Part shown: positions 15,069 to 26,487 of the stretch, in pieces
Numbering within the stretch: position 1 is the stretch's first letter
Layout of the letters: every line of letters starts with the position of its first letter
DNA from: Lota lota
Lineage: Eukaryota; Chordata; Actinopteri; Gadiformes; Lotidae
Reading direction: 5' to 3'
Length of the DNA: 64,000 bases
NCBI GenBank assembly: GCA_026745465.1
Contig: JACYXH010000177.1
Span: 472,759-536,758 of the forward strand
Notes under the pieces: generated by a model
Databases searched by the model: none
Told to the model about the DNA's origin: nothing
Seen by the model: only the letters and a program-made list of their open reading frames with translations
Made by a program: the position numbers and the translations under genes

Positions 15069-15990
15069 GGGCGTCGTAGTGGGGGGAAAAAGTGGGATTG
15101 GGTACCCAGGGCCCCAATGGGGAGAGGTCCCTCAAAAAGCCTGGGATGAAACCTTTTATTTTTTAGCATTTCTTTGTTTCTAAGTAATTAATGTCCTAAG
15201 TAATTTTGGCTGAATAAAACGTTTGAGTGACTGAACTTTGTTTGTAAAAGAATTATATAGTGGAGGCTCACTGTCACCCCTTACAGAAGGCGCAAAATTG
15301 TTTATTCCACCACTATACGAGGATTCCCCAAAACAGTAACGCAGCTAATCGCGAGTTGAGTGACTGCTAATGCTGGAGCGCTAATTTGCACCACAATAGT
15401 CATGTCTTTCCCCAAGAAAGGGAAATTGGGGTCACAAAAAAAGAAAAGGAAGAAATGAAAGAGGAAAAAAAGCAAGCTGAGGGAAAACAACTGATTTCTT
15501 TCAAAAGAAAGGTGAGCACGGTTTAAGAACTATGGTTTAAAAATGGTTTAAGCAAATTTCAGCAGTTGTTTAGATTGAGGGCAGTCAGCGAGGAATCTAG
15601 CTTGGAGCATAATTGCATTGTCTTACATTAATAATCAATATCCTAAATTAATCAGCATTATACCTACAATGTCAAATGACATATCCATCAAATAAATAAA
15701 ATACCTAGCATAAATAAAATGCCTAGCAAAGCTTAACATCATGAAACACATGGCCCTTGGTTTCAGAAACAGCCACAGAGAGTGGAGCAGTGGCAGGTCC
15801 CTCTTCATCTCCTGATGTCACTGAGTATGTGAGAAAAGGTGTATGTGTACAATTGTTTGCCCAATTATTAGAAAAAAAACAAAAGCACTTTTTAAGATGC
15901 GTGAGATACATGGATCAAGAGAGGAATGGGGCCCACAGAGACTGCTTTTGTATAGGGCCCAGAGTTTTGTGCTTTTTGAAGTCGTGCTTT
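15069..15990 (+). pseudogene. Decayed hAT transposon with ZMYM-like N-terminus
   Basis: It begins with the hAT-like end CAGGGGCGTCGTAG. A start at 15402 gives MSFPKKGKLGSQKKKRKK then a stop, resembling the Lys-rich N-terminus of fish hAT transposases annotated as zinc finger MYM-type 1-like. A second block at about 15757-15830 (SETATESGAVAGPSSSPDV) looks like the following low-complexity segment. The catalytic part is missing and no clean 3' terminal repeat was found, so it is broken and non-functional. Confidence 0.5.
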
Positions 15991-16677
15991 TTGAGTCCTT
16001 TTTTCTGTGGTTCCACCAGTCGTTACAACGTGATGTGAAAGGTTATTGAATGTAAATGTTTTTCTACCTGAAAAATGTATGCATCCAACCCAAAGTCAAA
16101 GAAGCAAGTAGGCCTACATATTTACTGTGCATGCCAGCATTATCCTGTCAGACAGTGGCATTCCATTAAAAAAAAGGATCATAACAACAATGGGACGCAT
16201 ACCCTGATGTCTTGAAGAGAGAAATAAGTATATAGACACAGGGAATAACTATAACACAATAACAAGAAGAAATGTATCACAAAAAGAGCTGGACCCACGA
16301 CCTGATGGGGCTTCTATGGGCACTGCACTGCGGTCAGTGGGCTGGTTCTGTCCGTACAGGAGACTGATTGGGGAAGGTCGGGAGAGCTGTGGGAGCGGGG
16401 CTTTGGGAATAGCTGCCAAACTGCACAGTAGCATGTGGTTGATAAAGAGGCTAGGAGAGCAGAGCCACTCCAGGTGTAAAGTGAAAGCACATATCTTCTG
16501 ACCCTCCTCCGACACAGGGGGACAGAAACATATTAGTGTAATACTTACAAGACCTAGATAGAGCGGAAGATATGGATACTTGAGGTCCACCACTTCTTTC
16601 TTCTTTGACATGATATTCTTGTCTTGTCCTGGACTCCTGATTTACTGAACTAAATTAAAGGTAGAAGGTCATGTTTT

Positions 16678-16736
<59 letters not shown>

Positions 16737-17079
16737 CACTGAGATGTGTAGAGCATTCCTGTGTCTGCCGTAAGGTGTATGAGTGTGTCACCTCTGAAGT
16801 GGAGACTTTTGAAATGACTCGTCTGGAAACCTGAACCCTGAGATCACATACTGATGACTAGGACTCCCAGTGGTTCTATCTCAGGGTACTCAATACTATA
16901 GGCCTACCCAGAGATGATGGCTTCCTTTGTGGGATTGAGAAGAAGACAACAACCACTGATGTAGGTATACAGCATTGGTTAACTTTTTAAACCACTGTAT
17001 ACCAATGTATATTTCCATTTGGAAATACACAGCATTCAGAAGAAGAATAATCAAATTATATATAACAAATATGTGAATA

Positions 17080-17136
<57 letters not shown>

Positions 17137-17475
17137 TGTGTGTTTAGTGTAATGGAAGGGGGCTGTGCATATCTCTAGGTGAGCTGTGTGTGGTGCTCAA
17201 CCAAATATTGAAGAATTCATAATTAGATTATACACACATGGATATTCATAAATGAGTGACACTATGCAATTCTATTCTGCATTAGAATCTCAGCCTCATT
17301 AAAAATGAGGGTCCACCGCACAATGTATTCCTGAGAAGTAAATAAAGGTTGAATGAAAAAGATACAATGAATGTGTGTGTGTGTGTGTGTGTGTGAGACC
17401 AACAATTATTTATATTAAATTGTATAGGTTATATAGGTTATAGTAATAACCAAGCGACCAGTTGTTACTATATAT
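15991..17475. other. Intergenic with simple repeats
   Basis: Contains (GA)n at 16681-16733 and GT runs at 17083-17142 and 17374-17396. A 120-codon minus frame (16249-16611) has no recognisable motif and I do not call it a gene. Confidence 0.5.
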
Positions 17476-17762
17476 TGTAATAATCTGAGGCGTTTTGATA
17501 AACGGAAGACACAGACTTTAAAACGAACTGAAGGTGTTGATTTATTTTTTACCACCACAGAAAACCTCCTCTCTCAACAACGTGTTCCGTCCGGACCAAC
17601 ATAGGGCGTCCGTACCCCAAAAGAGACCCCCACTTTAGTTCCACAATACAACACCAAAACAATGAGCACAAAACACAGATACCTTTTAGTAGTATACAAC
17701 AGAACTGAAAGAATAATTAACTAACACATGCTTGAACAATCTGCACCATCTGGGACACTACA
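17476..17762 (-). repeat. 3' LTR of the gypsy element
   Basis: Near-identical to 20497-20782. On the plus strand it starts TGTAATAATCTGAGG and ends GGGACACTACA. Confidence 0.9.
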
Positions 17763-18235
17763 TAGCCCCCATCTGAGGGGTTCAGCTGTCCCCAGCAACC
17801 CATGCACCCAATATCATGTCCTGCAAGTGCAGAGGAAGGTGTCGTTGGTGCCTCGGTGGCACTGTGTGCTCAGGGATCACAACAGGGGTAGTGTCCAATC
17901 CAGGGGTTGACTCAGCACCAGCTGGTCTCTCATCGGTACTGGCGAGGGGCTGGTAGGGTGCCAGCCGGTCACGATGGAGGACCACCCTGCGGCTTCTCAC
18001 CAGCTGCATCCTGTAGACAACATCTGTCAGTTTGGCCTGCAACTGTGCATGGTCCAGTCCAATGGTTGCTGAGCTTTGGGGAGACCCCTTCTTCCTTTCG
18101 GGAGCGTATTACCCACACTTGGGCCCCCATGACAAAGTCCTCTCCCATGCAGCAGGAGTCATAAGCCCGCTTTTGGTGAACTCCAGCGTCGGTGAGGGCC
18201 CCTCTGGTCAACTCGTGAGTCTCCCTAAGCCGCTG

Positions 18236-18670
18236 TCATGGCTGTGAGAAATAGTCCAGGCCAGGCTCACTACCCAGTCCTGGTTCCGGGGGAGGCTCGA
18301 ACACCAGGTCCACTGGGGTCCACGGATCCCGTCCGAACATCAGAGCGGCCGGGGTGCAGTGTGTGGACTCTAGAACTGCGGTTTTGTATGACCATAGGAC
18401 CAAGGGCAAGTGAAGGTCCCAGTCTCTTTGTCGCCAGCTGGAGATGATAGCAAGCTGGGTGACCAGGGTACGATTGAACCGTTCCATAAGCCCATCACTC
18501 TGTGGATGCAATGGGGTGGTCCGAGTATTCTTCACTACCAGCCGACGACAGACCTCCTGGAATACCTGGGGCTCAAAGTTACGCCCCTGGTCACTATGGA
18601 GTTCCTCTGGTGCACAGAACTGACAGAACATTTCCTGCACTAGTGTTAACGTTACGACCGGAAAACCCAA
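18236..18670 (-). pseudogene. gypsy integrase fragment
   Basis: An open frame carries retroviral-type integrase core features: LHSDQGRNFE, TTPLHPQSDG and MERFNRTL, with an E in the expected D,D-35-E position. The N-terminal zinc-binding region and first catalytic Asp are missing because the pol region upstream is deleted. The frame continues toward the 3' LTR. A remnant only. Confidence 0.8.
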
Positions 18671-19361
18671 ACGCGAGACACACTAGGCAGAGGAAGTTTC
18701 GGGAATAAGGGAATTTATTTAACAAACGGCACAGGCAAGGGCAGAGCAAGACGTAGTCGGGCAGGCAGTGGTTCGGCGACATGCAGGCAAGAGGCAGATG
18801 TAGCGACGAAGACAGGCGAGGAGTCAGGCAGGCGGAGATTCGATAGTTTGCGGCATGGGCAAGGAGATCATTATGATAAACGATGCAGCAACTCTGAGGG
18901 ACATTGGCGAGGACCCTTTCCATCAGCCGTTCAATGGTTGCTGGGGCGTTACAGAGCCCAAAGGGCATGACCTTGAATTCCAACAGCCCTTGCCCAATGG
19001 AGAAGGCTATCTTTGGTTGAGCATCTGCAGCGAGTTCTACCTGCCAGTACCCAGCCTCTGGCACGTTCACTGTAGCCTTCAACTGAGTGATTAGGTCAAG
19101 GCCAACTATACAAATGTCTTGGATGTCTGCCAGCCAGAACTCAAGGCGTAGCTTTGTGCCCGCCACTGTGACCCACAGGGACCCCCTCCCCTTCATCTGG
19201 GCCAACTCTCCAGTCACTTTCCTGACTTTGGTGGTGGTAGGTGACCAACCTGGTGGTGGGGAGCCCTCTGTGTCAGGCAGTGCACCTGGCCGGACCAGGG
19301 AGATGGTGGACCCTGTGCCCACCAGAGCCCGGCAGGGAAAACCATTCAGGGTGCAGTCCAT
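18594..19361 (-). pseudogene. gypsy protease fused by deletion to a reverse transcriptase remnant
   Basis: The N-terminal part resembles a retropepsin, but the usual DTG/DSG active site reads GTGS, so the catalytic Asp is lost. After the protease C-terminus (VGLDLITQL) the frame jumps to a palm-domain piece (VMPFGLCNAPATIERLM, then IVYHNDLL). The fingers region is deleted and the catalytic YxDD motif is altered to YHND. The last ~75 residues come from an unrelated insert (18650-18860). Inactive. Confidence 0.75.
18650..18860. mobile_element. Foreign LTR-like insert inside the gypsy pol region
   Basis: This roughly 210-bp segment separates the reverse transcriptase remnant from the integrase remnant and codes for neither. 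It begins near GTTACGACCGGAAAACCC and holds a TTTATT stretch and repeated GGCAGGC-type motifs, like the terminal part of another fish LTR element. The boundaries are approximate. Confidence 0.4.
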
Positions 19362-19471
19362 GTATAATCCCCCGGCACAGTCCCAGGCGGCCTAGTTGGA
19401 GGACAGAAGAGTGAAGGGGAGGAGTACTCTCTGTGGGTGGCAGTTCCCTCACTGTGCTGCCCTGTGGTAGT

Positions 19472-20479
19472 TTAACCCTGACAGTGGTGCCGGGGCAGGG
19501 CAATGGCATGCCACATGTCCTGGCTCGCCACAACGATAGCAGCCAGATTGAGAGCATCCAGGGTACTCTCAGTTCGTTGGCCGCCTACCCTCTCTGCTTC
19601 CCACAGAGCGTTGTCGAGTGTGGCTGGCGCGGACAGGCGCACATGCTCTCTGAAGCGATCCGGGAGGAGCCCCCAGGTGAACGCCTGCAGCGTGAGTTCC
19701 CCTTGGATGAGGGGTGAGAACGAAGGGTACCCACGCTGTGTGAGGAATTGCAGGTCTACAGCGTAGGCCCTCAAGCTCTCACCCTCTCTCCTCTTCTGGG
19801 CTGCCAGCTGATCACGGGTGTCATCTTGGTAGGTGGGTCTGCCGATCCTCCGTTTCAGAGCGGCCATAATGGTGGCACAGTCAGGCCGCACTGTAGGGCA
19901 GCCAGGGCGTAGGGCGGGCATTGGAGGGAGCTTTCCCTCAAATGCCAGGGCAAGGTGGACAGCTGTTTCCTCGTCTGTCCATCCGTTGAGTTGGGCGGCC
20001 ATATTTACCTGGATGAGGTAGGTATCTGGCGGCCCCTTTCCATTGTAGCGTGGCAGCTTGGCATGTCCTCTAATGCTGGTGTTGGGGAGCGGCCGAGGAC
20101 GTGCCACCTCTGTTGGTGCAACGGCGTCGGGAACCCATGGCTGGTGGGTCCCCAGTGCTTGCAAAGTGGGTCCCAGGAAAGTGTCATGACGTTGGTGGCG
20201 CTTTTGGGGTGCACTGTTTCCATCAGGTAGACGGGGGTTGGAGTTGTTAACACTTGCTTTGTCACAAAGTCGGCGGTCCTCGGTGCAGTGGCGGCGGCAG
20301 TTGCGGTCCTTGTTGCGGTCTACGTCGTCGAGGCGGCGGCAGCAGTCGCGGTCCTCCTCGCAGTCTAGGCAATCGCAGACTTCACGGCGACGGGTATTCA
20401 CCTCAGTACTCATTCGGAGAAGCTTATTCTCCTCTTCCTCAAAGAGTCGCAGCAGGTCTTCCATTTTCTCTGCCATCAT
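19472..20479 (-). pseudogene. gypsy gag-like protein, frameshifted before its zinc knuckle
   Basis: The 335-codon frame starts 18 bases inside the 5' LTR boundary. A charged Glu/Arg-rich N-terminus is followed by a capsid-like region (for example LPRYNGKGPP and FTWGLLPDRFREHV) typical of Ty3/gypsy gag. The frame ends shortly after an LDALNLA segment. A CCHC zinc-knuckle pattern (C-x2-C-x4-H-x4-C) is visible just there but in a different frame, so a frameshift separates capsid from nucleocapsid in this copy. Confidence 0.75.
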
Positions 20480-20496
20480 CCCACTTCTGACACCAA

Positions 20497-20782
20497 TGTA
20501 CTAATCTGAGGCGTTTTGATAAACGGAAGATACAGACTTTAAAACAAACCGAAGGTGTTTATTTATTTTTACCGCCACAGAAAACCTTCTCTCTCAACAA
20601 CCTGTTCCACCCGGACCAGCACAGGGCGTCCGTACCCAAAAAGAGACCCCCACTTTAGTTCCACAATATAACACCAAAACAATGAGCACAAAACACAGAT
20701 ACCTTTTAGTAGTATACAACAGAACTGAAAGAACAATTAACTAACACATGCTTGAACAATGTGCACCATCTGGGACGCTACA
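20497..20782 (-). repeat. 5' LTR of the gypsy element
   Basis: Pairs with 17476-17762. It is followed outward by ATATTATT, which supplies the second copy of the proposed ATAT duplication. Confidence 0.9.
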
Positions 20783-20996
20783 ATATTATTAATTTGATAT
20801 ACGTATAAGTTGTTATTGTTATTATTAATAATATTTTTATTAATTTTCACTGCATGTTTGTTGCGTTTCTAGTGTCAATATGAAAGAATAAAGTTGACTT
20901 AGCTAAAGAAATTACATTTACATCAAACACGAGATAGCTGGATTTGTCAAGTTAAACTGTATAACACTGCCATCATATGGGCAGATATAGTATTGC

Positions 20997-21032
<36 letters not shown>
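20997..21032. repeat. poly(C) tract
   Basis: About 35 consecutive C bases, roughly 220 bp upstream of the pyurf start. The true length is uncertain in any assembly. Confidence 0.85.
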
Positions 21033-21033
<1 letters not shown>

Positions 21034-21253
21034 CCTCTATTTTTGTAAACATGTTCATTTTCATGGAATTAAAATGATGAGAAAAGAGCGAAACCAAATG
21101 ATTTTACCTGGCCATTTGAATTTAGTCAGGAAGTGGAAAGATTATTAGTCTTCGATTATGTGTGTGTTTGTAGAGGGAGATATATTTCTGTTACACCAAT
21201 GTTGTGTAGCGCTTCCTGTTTGGTACCCCAGGAGTTATACGATTGTTGTGGTC

Positions 21254-21882
21254 ATGTTTCAACATGTTTTGCGTAGATTGACGACTGAAACGCGTAGTAA
21301 TCAACGTCTTGTACGATATGCGCCTTTCTTCCAGTCGGTAACATCTGCATTTGTGTCAACCAGAAACTTTACAAATGTGAAGGACGTGGAGGAGCAGCCG
21401 TTTGACACTTCGGTCCTCGAGTTCCTCGTATGTCCGCTGTCTAAGAAGCCTTTGAGGTGAGTGTCAGCGCTTTACGAACAGTAAAAGAAAAAAAGATCGT
21501 AACATTACAAATGTGACTTATTTATTAACACTGTTTCTGCATACTCAAAAAGCTGTTACGCTACATACAATTTAACCTATATACAATTGGCCTTTGTCAT
21601 GTAGAGCGTCATTTTAAGATAAATAATTGATTTAGGTTACATGCAAGCTGGCTTGGATTTGAACTTGTAACATATGGAAAAATATTGTTTTCATTTAGTT
21701 GAAACATGTTGCATGTGTTATGCTTTTGTTACCTTAGGTATGAAGTGAAGACCAATGAGCTAATCAACGAGGAGCTTGGCATTGCCTTCCCCATCATTGA
21801 TGGCATTCCCAATATGATCCCCCAGGATGCTCGACTCATACAGAAGGACACCGACATACCAGCTGACCCCACTCAGGGATAG
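21254..21882 (+). CDS. pyurf: PREY, a Trm112-like mitochondrial methyltransferase chaperone
   Basis: Two exons: 21254-21456 and 21738-21882 (donor GTGAGT, acceptor CCTTAG, phase 2). The 115-residue product matches the size of human PREY (about 114). ATG 21254 is preferred because it opens MFQHVLRRL, an Arg-rich, acid-poor start that fits a mitochondrial targeting sequence of about 40 residues. The Trm112-like domain follows: VLEFLVCPLSKKPLR, then LGIAFPIIDGIPNMIP. Members stabilise SAM-dependent methyltransferases; human PYURF is reported to support complex I assembly and coenzyme Q synthesis. The stop (TAG 21880-21882) is 202 nt before the pigy start in the same exon, so both ORFs appear to share one mRNA, as in human. 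Confidence 0.93.
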
Positions 21883-22084
21883 AAACACAGGACCTCACTC
21901 ACATAACCTATTGTTAATCTTGACTGATACAATTATGAGACTTTTTTTGTTTGTTTAAATAGATAGGCAGTTATAGTTATCGCGATATTGTCATTTGTGG
22001 ATGTATGCTCCTTGAAGACTATACATTTGCCTGTACAATTGTTAGTACAACTATAGTAGGACACCTCAACTTGTATCTGCTACC

Positions 22085-22297
22085 ATGTTTTCCCTCTCCA
22101 ACCTGGTGGTGCTGATCCCCATTGTTTCTCTGTGTGGTTTGTTATTTTCTGCTGCGGTGGATGAGAACTTCCCCCAAGGCTGCACTAGCAGTAGCAGCCT
22201 GTGCTTCTATAGCCTGCTGCTGCCAGTCACCATTCCGGTCTTCGTCTTCTTCCACCTCTGGAGCTGGATGGGAATTAAGCTCTTCAGACACAACTAG
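22085..22297 (+). CDS. pigy: PIGY, small subunit of the GPI-GlcNAc transferase
   Basis: A 70-codon ORF in the 3' part of the pyurf transcript, starting in a good context (ACCATGT). The product is a small ER membrane protein with two hydrophobic segments (about residues 5-25 and 42-62), a short lumenal or cytosolic loop containing DENFPQGC, and a basic C-terminus (IKLFRHN). Human PIGY is 71 residues. PIGY is a regulatory subunit of the enzyme that makes GlcNAc-PI, the first step of GPI-anchor synthesis. At least two mini-ORFs (ATG near 21934 and 21999) lie between the two coding regions. Poly(A) signals AATAAA are at 22376-22381 and 22452-22457. Confidence 0.93.
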   Translation: MFSLSNLVVLIPIVSLCGLLFSAAVDENFPQGCTSSSSLCFYSLLLPVTIPVFVFFHLWSWMGIKLFRHN

Positions 22298-22375
22298 TGT
22301 CTTTGTTCTCAAAGTCATGACAGTGTTGTGAAGAGGATTTGGTGGAGGCTTGATTATGGTAATTAAATCTGGTGT

Positions 22376-22492
22376 AATAAATAGAAAACACAAATGTATA
22401 CTAATGTAGTATATTAGTGTGACAGTTGATTCACTATGTGATGGCAGTTCAAATAAATTGAAACCTGTTTACTTTGTGTGACAAACTTTATT
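22376..22492. terminator. Facing poly(A) signals of pyurf/pigy and the lysine-rich gene
   Basis: Plus-strand AATAAA occurs at 22376-22381 and 22452-22457. TTTATT at 22487-22492 is AATAAA on the minus strand. Cleavage about 15-25 nt beyond each signal would make the two convergent transcripts abut or overlap by a few bases. Confidence 0.65.
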
Positions 22493-22813
22493 TGTAGTTT
22501 TCAATGGTTTCAACTCAAAACTAGTGCATTCATAACTATTGTTGGAAGGAATTTATATTTTACAAAAAACTATATATAACTTAAATTTAGTTTGACAACA
22601 TCTTAGATTTAAACACATGAGAAATACTTTAAACAGTTATTGCTTAATGAATATATGCAAACTTTACCAGTAACAAAAACTTTTCCAAACTAAACTTCAA
22701 CAGAGCACTTTATGGCTGGAAAACTGCTTAGCCATATGTTGATTTACACTTGTATTTTGCATCAGTGAAGTTGTAACTCTTAATAGATAAAATCATTCAT
22801 ATGTAATGAAGCT

Positions 22814-24688
22814 TTAGCGCTTCTTTTTGTTTTTCTTCTCCCTGCCCTGTATGAGTTTCATCAGCGGTGACTCTGGTCTGGGTGAACGTCCCTCTCCTTT
22901 TGTTCTGAAGAAAAATGACTCGTTGAGTCTCATCTGGACTGCCTTCACCTGAGCAGACATGATCATTTATGTGCATAACCAGGGCCATGCACATAAAATC
23001 AGCATTGCATTATTAATAACAATGGAGACTGAATTGAGTGTTTCTAACCCGTTCCTCATCCTTTAATGTTGTTTATTAAACATATAACACATTTTATTAC
23101 CTGCACCAGGTCAGCTCTGCCACTGCGGATGCTTGCCTCATTGTCCTCACTGGAAGCTGTTGTGTCTGAAGACTTGGGCTCTGCCTCTGACTGGGGGCTT
23201 GGAGTTGTTTCAACTTTACCTTGAGCAGTACAAGGGGCCTGACTGTCAAGGGTTCCCTTATTCACTTTAACTTTAGAGGAGCTTGGTGGAGGCACACTGA
23301 AGTCTTTAGGCTTCCCAGGTCTGAATGCTGAACAGATAGGGGGTGATGTCTGTGTACCTGTCGCCCCTATTACACCTTTAACCTTGAGAGCTGATGTCTT
23401 GACCGAATCCAACAAGGACTTTCCAGGGTCTGTTCTCATTTTCTGAGGCAGGCTTAGGTCTAGTGCTGTAAACTCCAGTCGGTTGCTATCCAATCTACTT
23501 TGTTGATAAAACTTAAGGTAACCGCAGAGCTCTGTGGAGAAGAAGTTCTCAGTCTGTGTAGAAGTGTCAGCTGTTGAAACCATGCAAGTTGGGAGTGGCT
23601 CAAGAATGGCTGGTTTGGACACAAGGAATTCTGGTGACTTCTTCACGTCAATGGATGAGCTCAATGGCTTTGGGTTCATTAGATATGAGTTCCTTTTGGG
23701 TGTTCGGTGTGCAGGATGTATTGTTTTAGCATCCTGTTTGAGCTGTGAGTGTAATGCAATACGCCTGCATGGTATGGGCTTGAGACTCATGTCCTCCTCT
23801 AGTAACTTCATTTCCAATTTCTGGGTCTTGGTAGAGGCTTTCTCTGTAAGCTCTGAGAGTTCTTCATATGCCAGCCTGTGGTGTCCCTGTTGTTTTTTGG
23901 GTTCTCTATGTCTAACCTTCTCTTGCATCTCTCCATATTGATGGACAATAGGCATTGTACCAATACCTTCTTCTGGGATTTCTTCACTGGACTGGTCGAT
24001 GGATGGTGCTCTGAACACCTTCTGGGTTATGAAGAGATCCTGGCTGTTTATATCATCACTTGTGCACTGAGACTCATTGTTGTTGTTTGGCTCAGTCTTG
24101 AAATGTTTTTCAAATGCACCTTCCACCAAAATGTCAAAACCCATGGACCCTTCACTCTGTATGGCGGAGCTGACATTCATTTCAGGCATTTGAGTGGATG
24201 GAGAGACAACCTTGGGATATTTGGCAACAGAGGAACCATGCCCCAATTCAAATGCTACTTTCTTCTTCGTTTTGGTGACCTTCCGGTGTGTAAGGATACT
24301 GGGAGACCCATCTAGAAATGGTTGTTCACAGCAATGTGGATGGGAGTCTGCAGATTTCTTAACCAATGTTTCATCCGTTTTTAGCCATGGCTCACTTTGG
24401 TGAAATGCACTGTTGGCTTGTGTTGAAATGAAATCTCCTTCAACTGCTAATTTCATTGCCCTATCCTTTTTGCTTTTCTTCTTTTTGTCCTTCATTCCTT
24501 TCATTGCTTCTCTTAATTTTTTATTTTTATTTTTCTTCCGGATTCTACCCTCTTTTTGCATGGCTACCCCACTTTTGTCCTTCCGCTTGTGGTCCTTCTT
24601 TGGTTTCTTTCCTTTTTTTGCAATACTAGGTAAAGTGTAGCATTCCCAGGGCACCTCAAAATCGGTGACTTCAAGATCAGTCATAATC
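22814..24688 (-). CDS. Lysine-rich protein of 572 residues, unidentified
   Basis: I do not recognise this gene. The main coding exon runs 24684-23101 (528 codons, acceptor ATACAG before 24688). It is joined at a GTAATA donor to a last exon 22948-22814 (acceptor GCTCAG), which gives 44 residues and TAA. Coordinates descend because it is on the minus strand. Residues 20-80 form a dense Lys/Arg block (KKGKKPKK, RIRKKNKNKKLR, KDKKKKSKKDR), a likely nuclear or nucleolar signal. The middle is Ser/Thr-rich and probably disordered, with a hydrophobic patch TENFFSTELCGYLKFYQQ at about residues 390-407. The C-terminus is basic (QGREKKNKKKR). A noncoding first exon ending at 25425 (donor GTAGGT) is plausible. 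It converges with pyurf/pigy. The long open frame and clean splice to a second ORF make it a real gene; its function is unknown to me. Confidence 0.85.
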
Positions 24689-25952
24689 CTGTATCAAAAG
24701 ATTATAAAGATACGTTGGGCGTTCAGATAAAAAATACACACTTTCTGATTTACTCTGAAACCTGCATTAGTTTTATCTTACTAGGCCTAATTATATCCAA
24801 TTTAAAAGGATATTTGCAGGAAGCATTACTTGTAATAGCGCATAACGTAGTAACGTGTAACGTGTTGCGTTGCATATTTAACGTAAAAAGTTAAACCTAA
24901 ATAGCTAAACAGGGGTGATGCAAAAGAAAAACCAATACCACCATTAGCTTCAACCACTACACTGACCGGACAGAGAACTTTGCTTTATCGTTACAATCTC
25001 GTATACGTTGTTTTCTTTAACCTTTTTATTTCTCAAAGACGTCCATGTCAGAAATGAATTAATTGTTAAACATTGTATCGTATTGAAGGACTGGGTCACC
25101 TGGTTAGCTCGAGAGCAGTCCGTAGCACTGCTAAGTGTTTCAAATAGTTTAGCACAGTTCATATTTTGAACTTACTTTTACGAAACGTATGTGTTTATTG
25201 TCTAAATAAACTATTCCGTAATGTGGCTAAATGAGCTAAAAAAAAAAAGATGAAAAGAGTAATGGGTTGCGAAATCGCGCTTGTGAACTTGCCTTTACCA
25301 TCAGATCAGAGGAGGCTAATATTTATGTCACCAGGATAGCGTATGTTCACACTGTATCACAGACTCAGTACATACCGTATCAACACGAAATACATATGGA
25401 AGAGAATTAGAGTCGAAAACCTACCTCACAAAAGTATATTATCTACCAGGGCGTAAAACTGCTGTGTTTAAAATCGCCTAGTGAGTACGACCTGCACTGT
25501 CTCGCGCCAATCGTGAGGTGGTTGTCGGAAGCGCTTCGTTTTTCTAAAATAAGATACCTTTTATTAATTTGTGTAATTAATTTAGACCTAGGTTTAGAAA
25601 GATATTGAATGTAGTTTACTAACTACTATATTGTACAGCCTGCATGCCATGACGCCATTGCAGTTAGTCAGCTCACATTTGCATATATAGTTATTGAAAT
25701 TATTAAAATTAGTTTATTCGTGCAACAATGTGGTGTATTTCTCCGTTAATAATTAAGTGTATTAAACTAAATACAACAATTAAGATTTTTTACTTTTGAG
25801 GAACGTCCTTCTCTCACTATAAGAAAATATAATAGACATAATTCACCTTATAACTTTATAATAATGTATATAGATATGATTATATAATTGTATATATGGA
25901 TCAGCTCGCACACACACACATACATTCACATCCACACATCCACCCTCCCACA

Positions 25953-26077
<125 letters not shown>

Positions 26078-26487
26078 TGCTTGTAAGTGAGACCTGGGTG
26101 AGCTCACTAACTGTTAAAATCCTGCTATACATGACCCCTAACACTGTGTCATAAATCCTCCCATAGTGGTTCCTGGTAAGGCAATCACAGTCACTGTGAG
26201 CTCTTTTCCTAACCTGAATGTACCTGGCCAACACATTTAAGAAACATACAATTAATCCATGATCCTGGTTGATTAAAAGAAGGGCAACAGGAAAATCCAC
26301 ATCAATAATTTCAAGTTTTCCTTGAAAATAACCTGCTTTCTAATGGACAAGTAATACAACATTAGAAAAGTGAAAGTGGCTCAACATTATTTTATCAAAA
26401 CATTAAATTTCTTTCCGTTTTTATTTACAAGTTGATTAGGATTGATTAAAAAGCACCTGCTGTCAATAAAGTACCCCTTAACAATTT

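Larger units (their letters stand above)
17476..20782 (-). mobile_element. Ty3/gypsy LTR retrotransposon, internally deleted, both LTRs present
   Basis: Two near-identical LTRs (17476-17762, 287 bp; 20497-20782, 286 bp) begin TG and end CA. They flank gag, protease, a reverse transcriptase remnant and an integrase remnant, all on the minus strand. ATAT at 17472-17475 and 20783-20786 is a likely 4-bp TSD. Just inside the 5' LTR (minus sense) is TGGTGTCAGAAGTGGGA, a candidate primer-binding site. A G-rich run (ATGGGGGCTA) precedes the 3' LTR. The LTRs differ at a modest number of sites, indicating a fairly young insertion. It cannot be autonomous because large parts of pol are deleted and gag is frameshifted. 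Confidence 0.88.

Noticed and set aside
16249..16611. 120-codon minus-strand frame
   Set aside because: No recognisable motif, and composition does not stand out from the flanks; no splice or synteny support.
23534..24640. Several plus-strand frames antisense to the lysine-rich gene
   Set aside because: They are shadows of a long real minus-strand exon and have no independent features.
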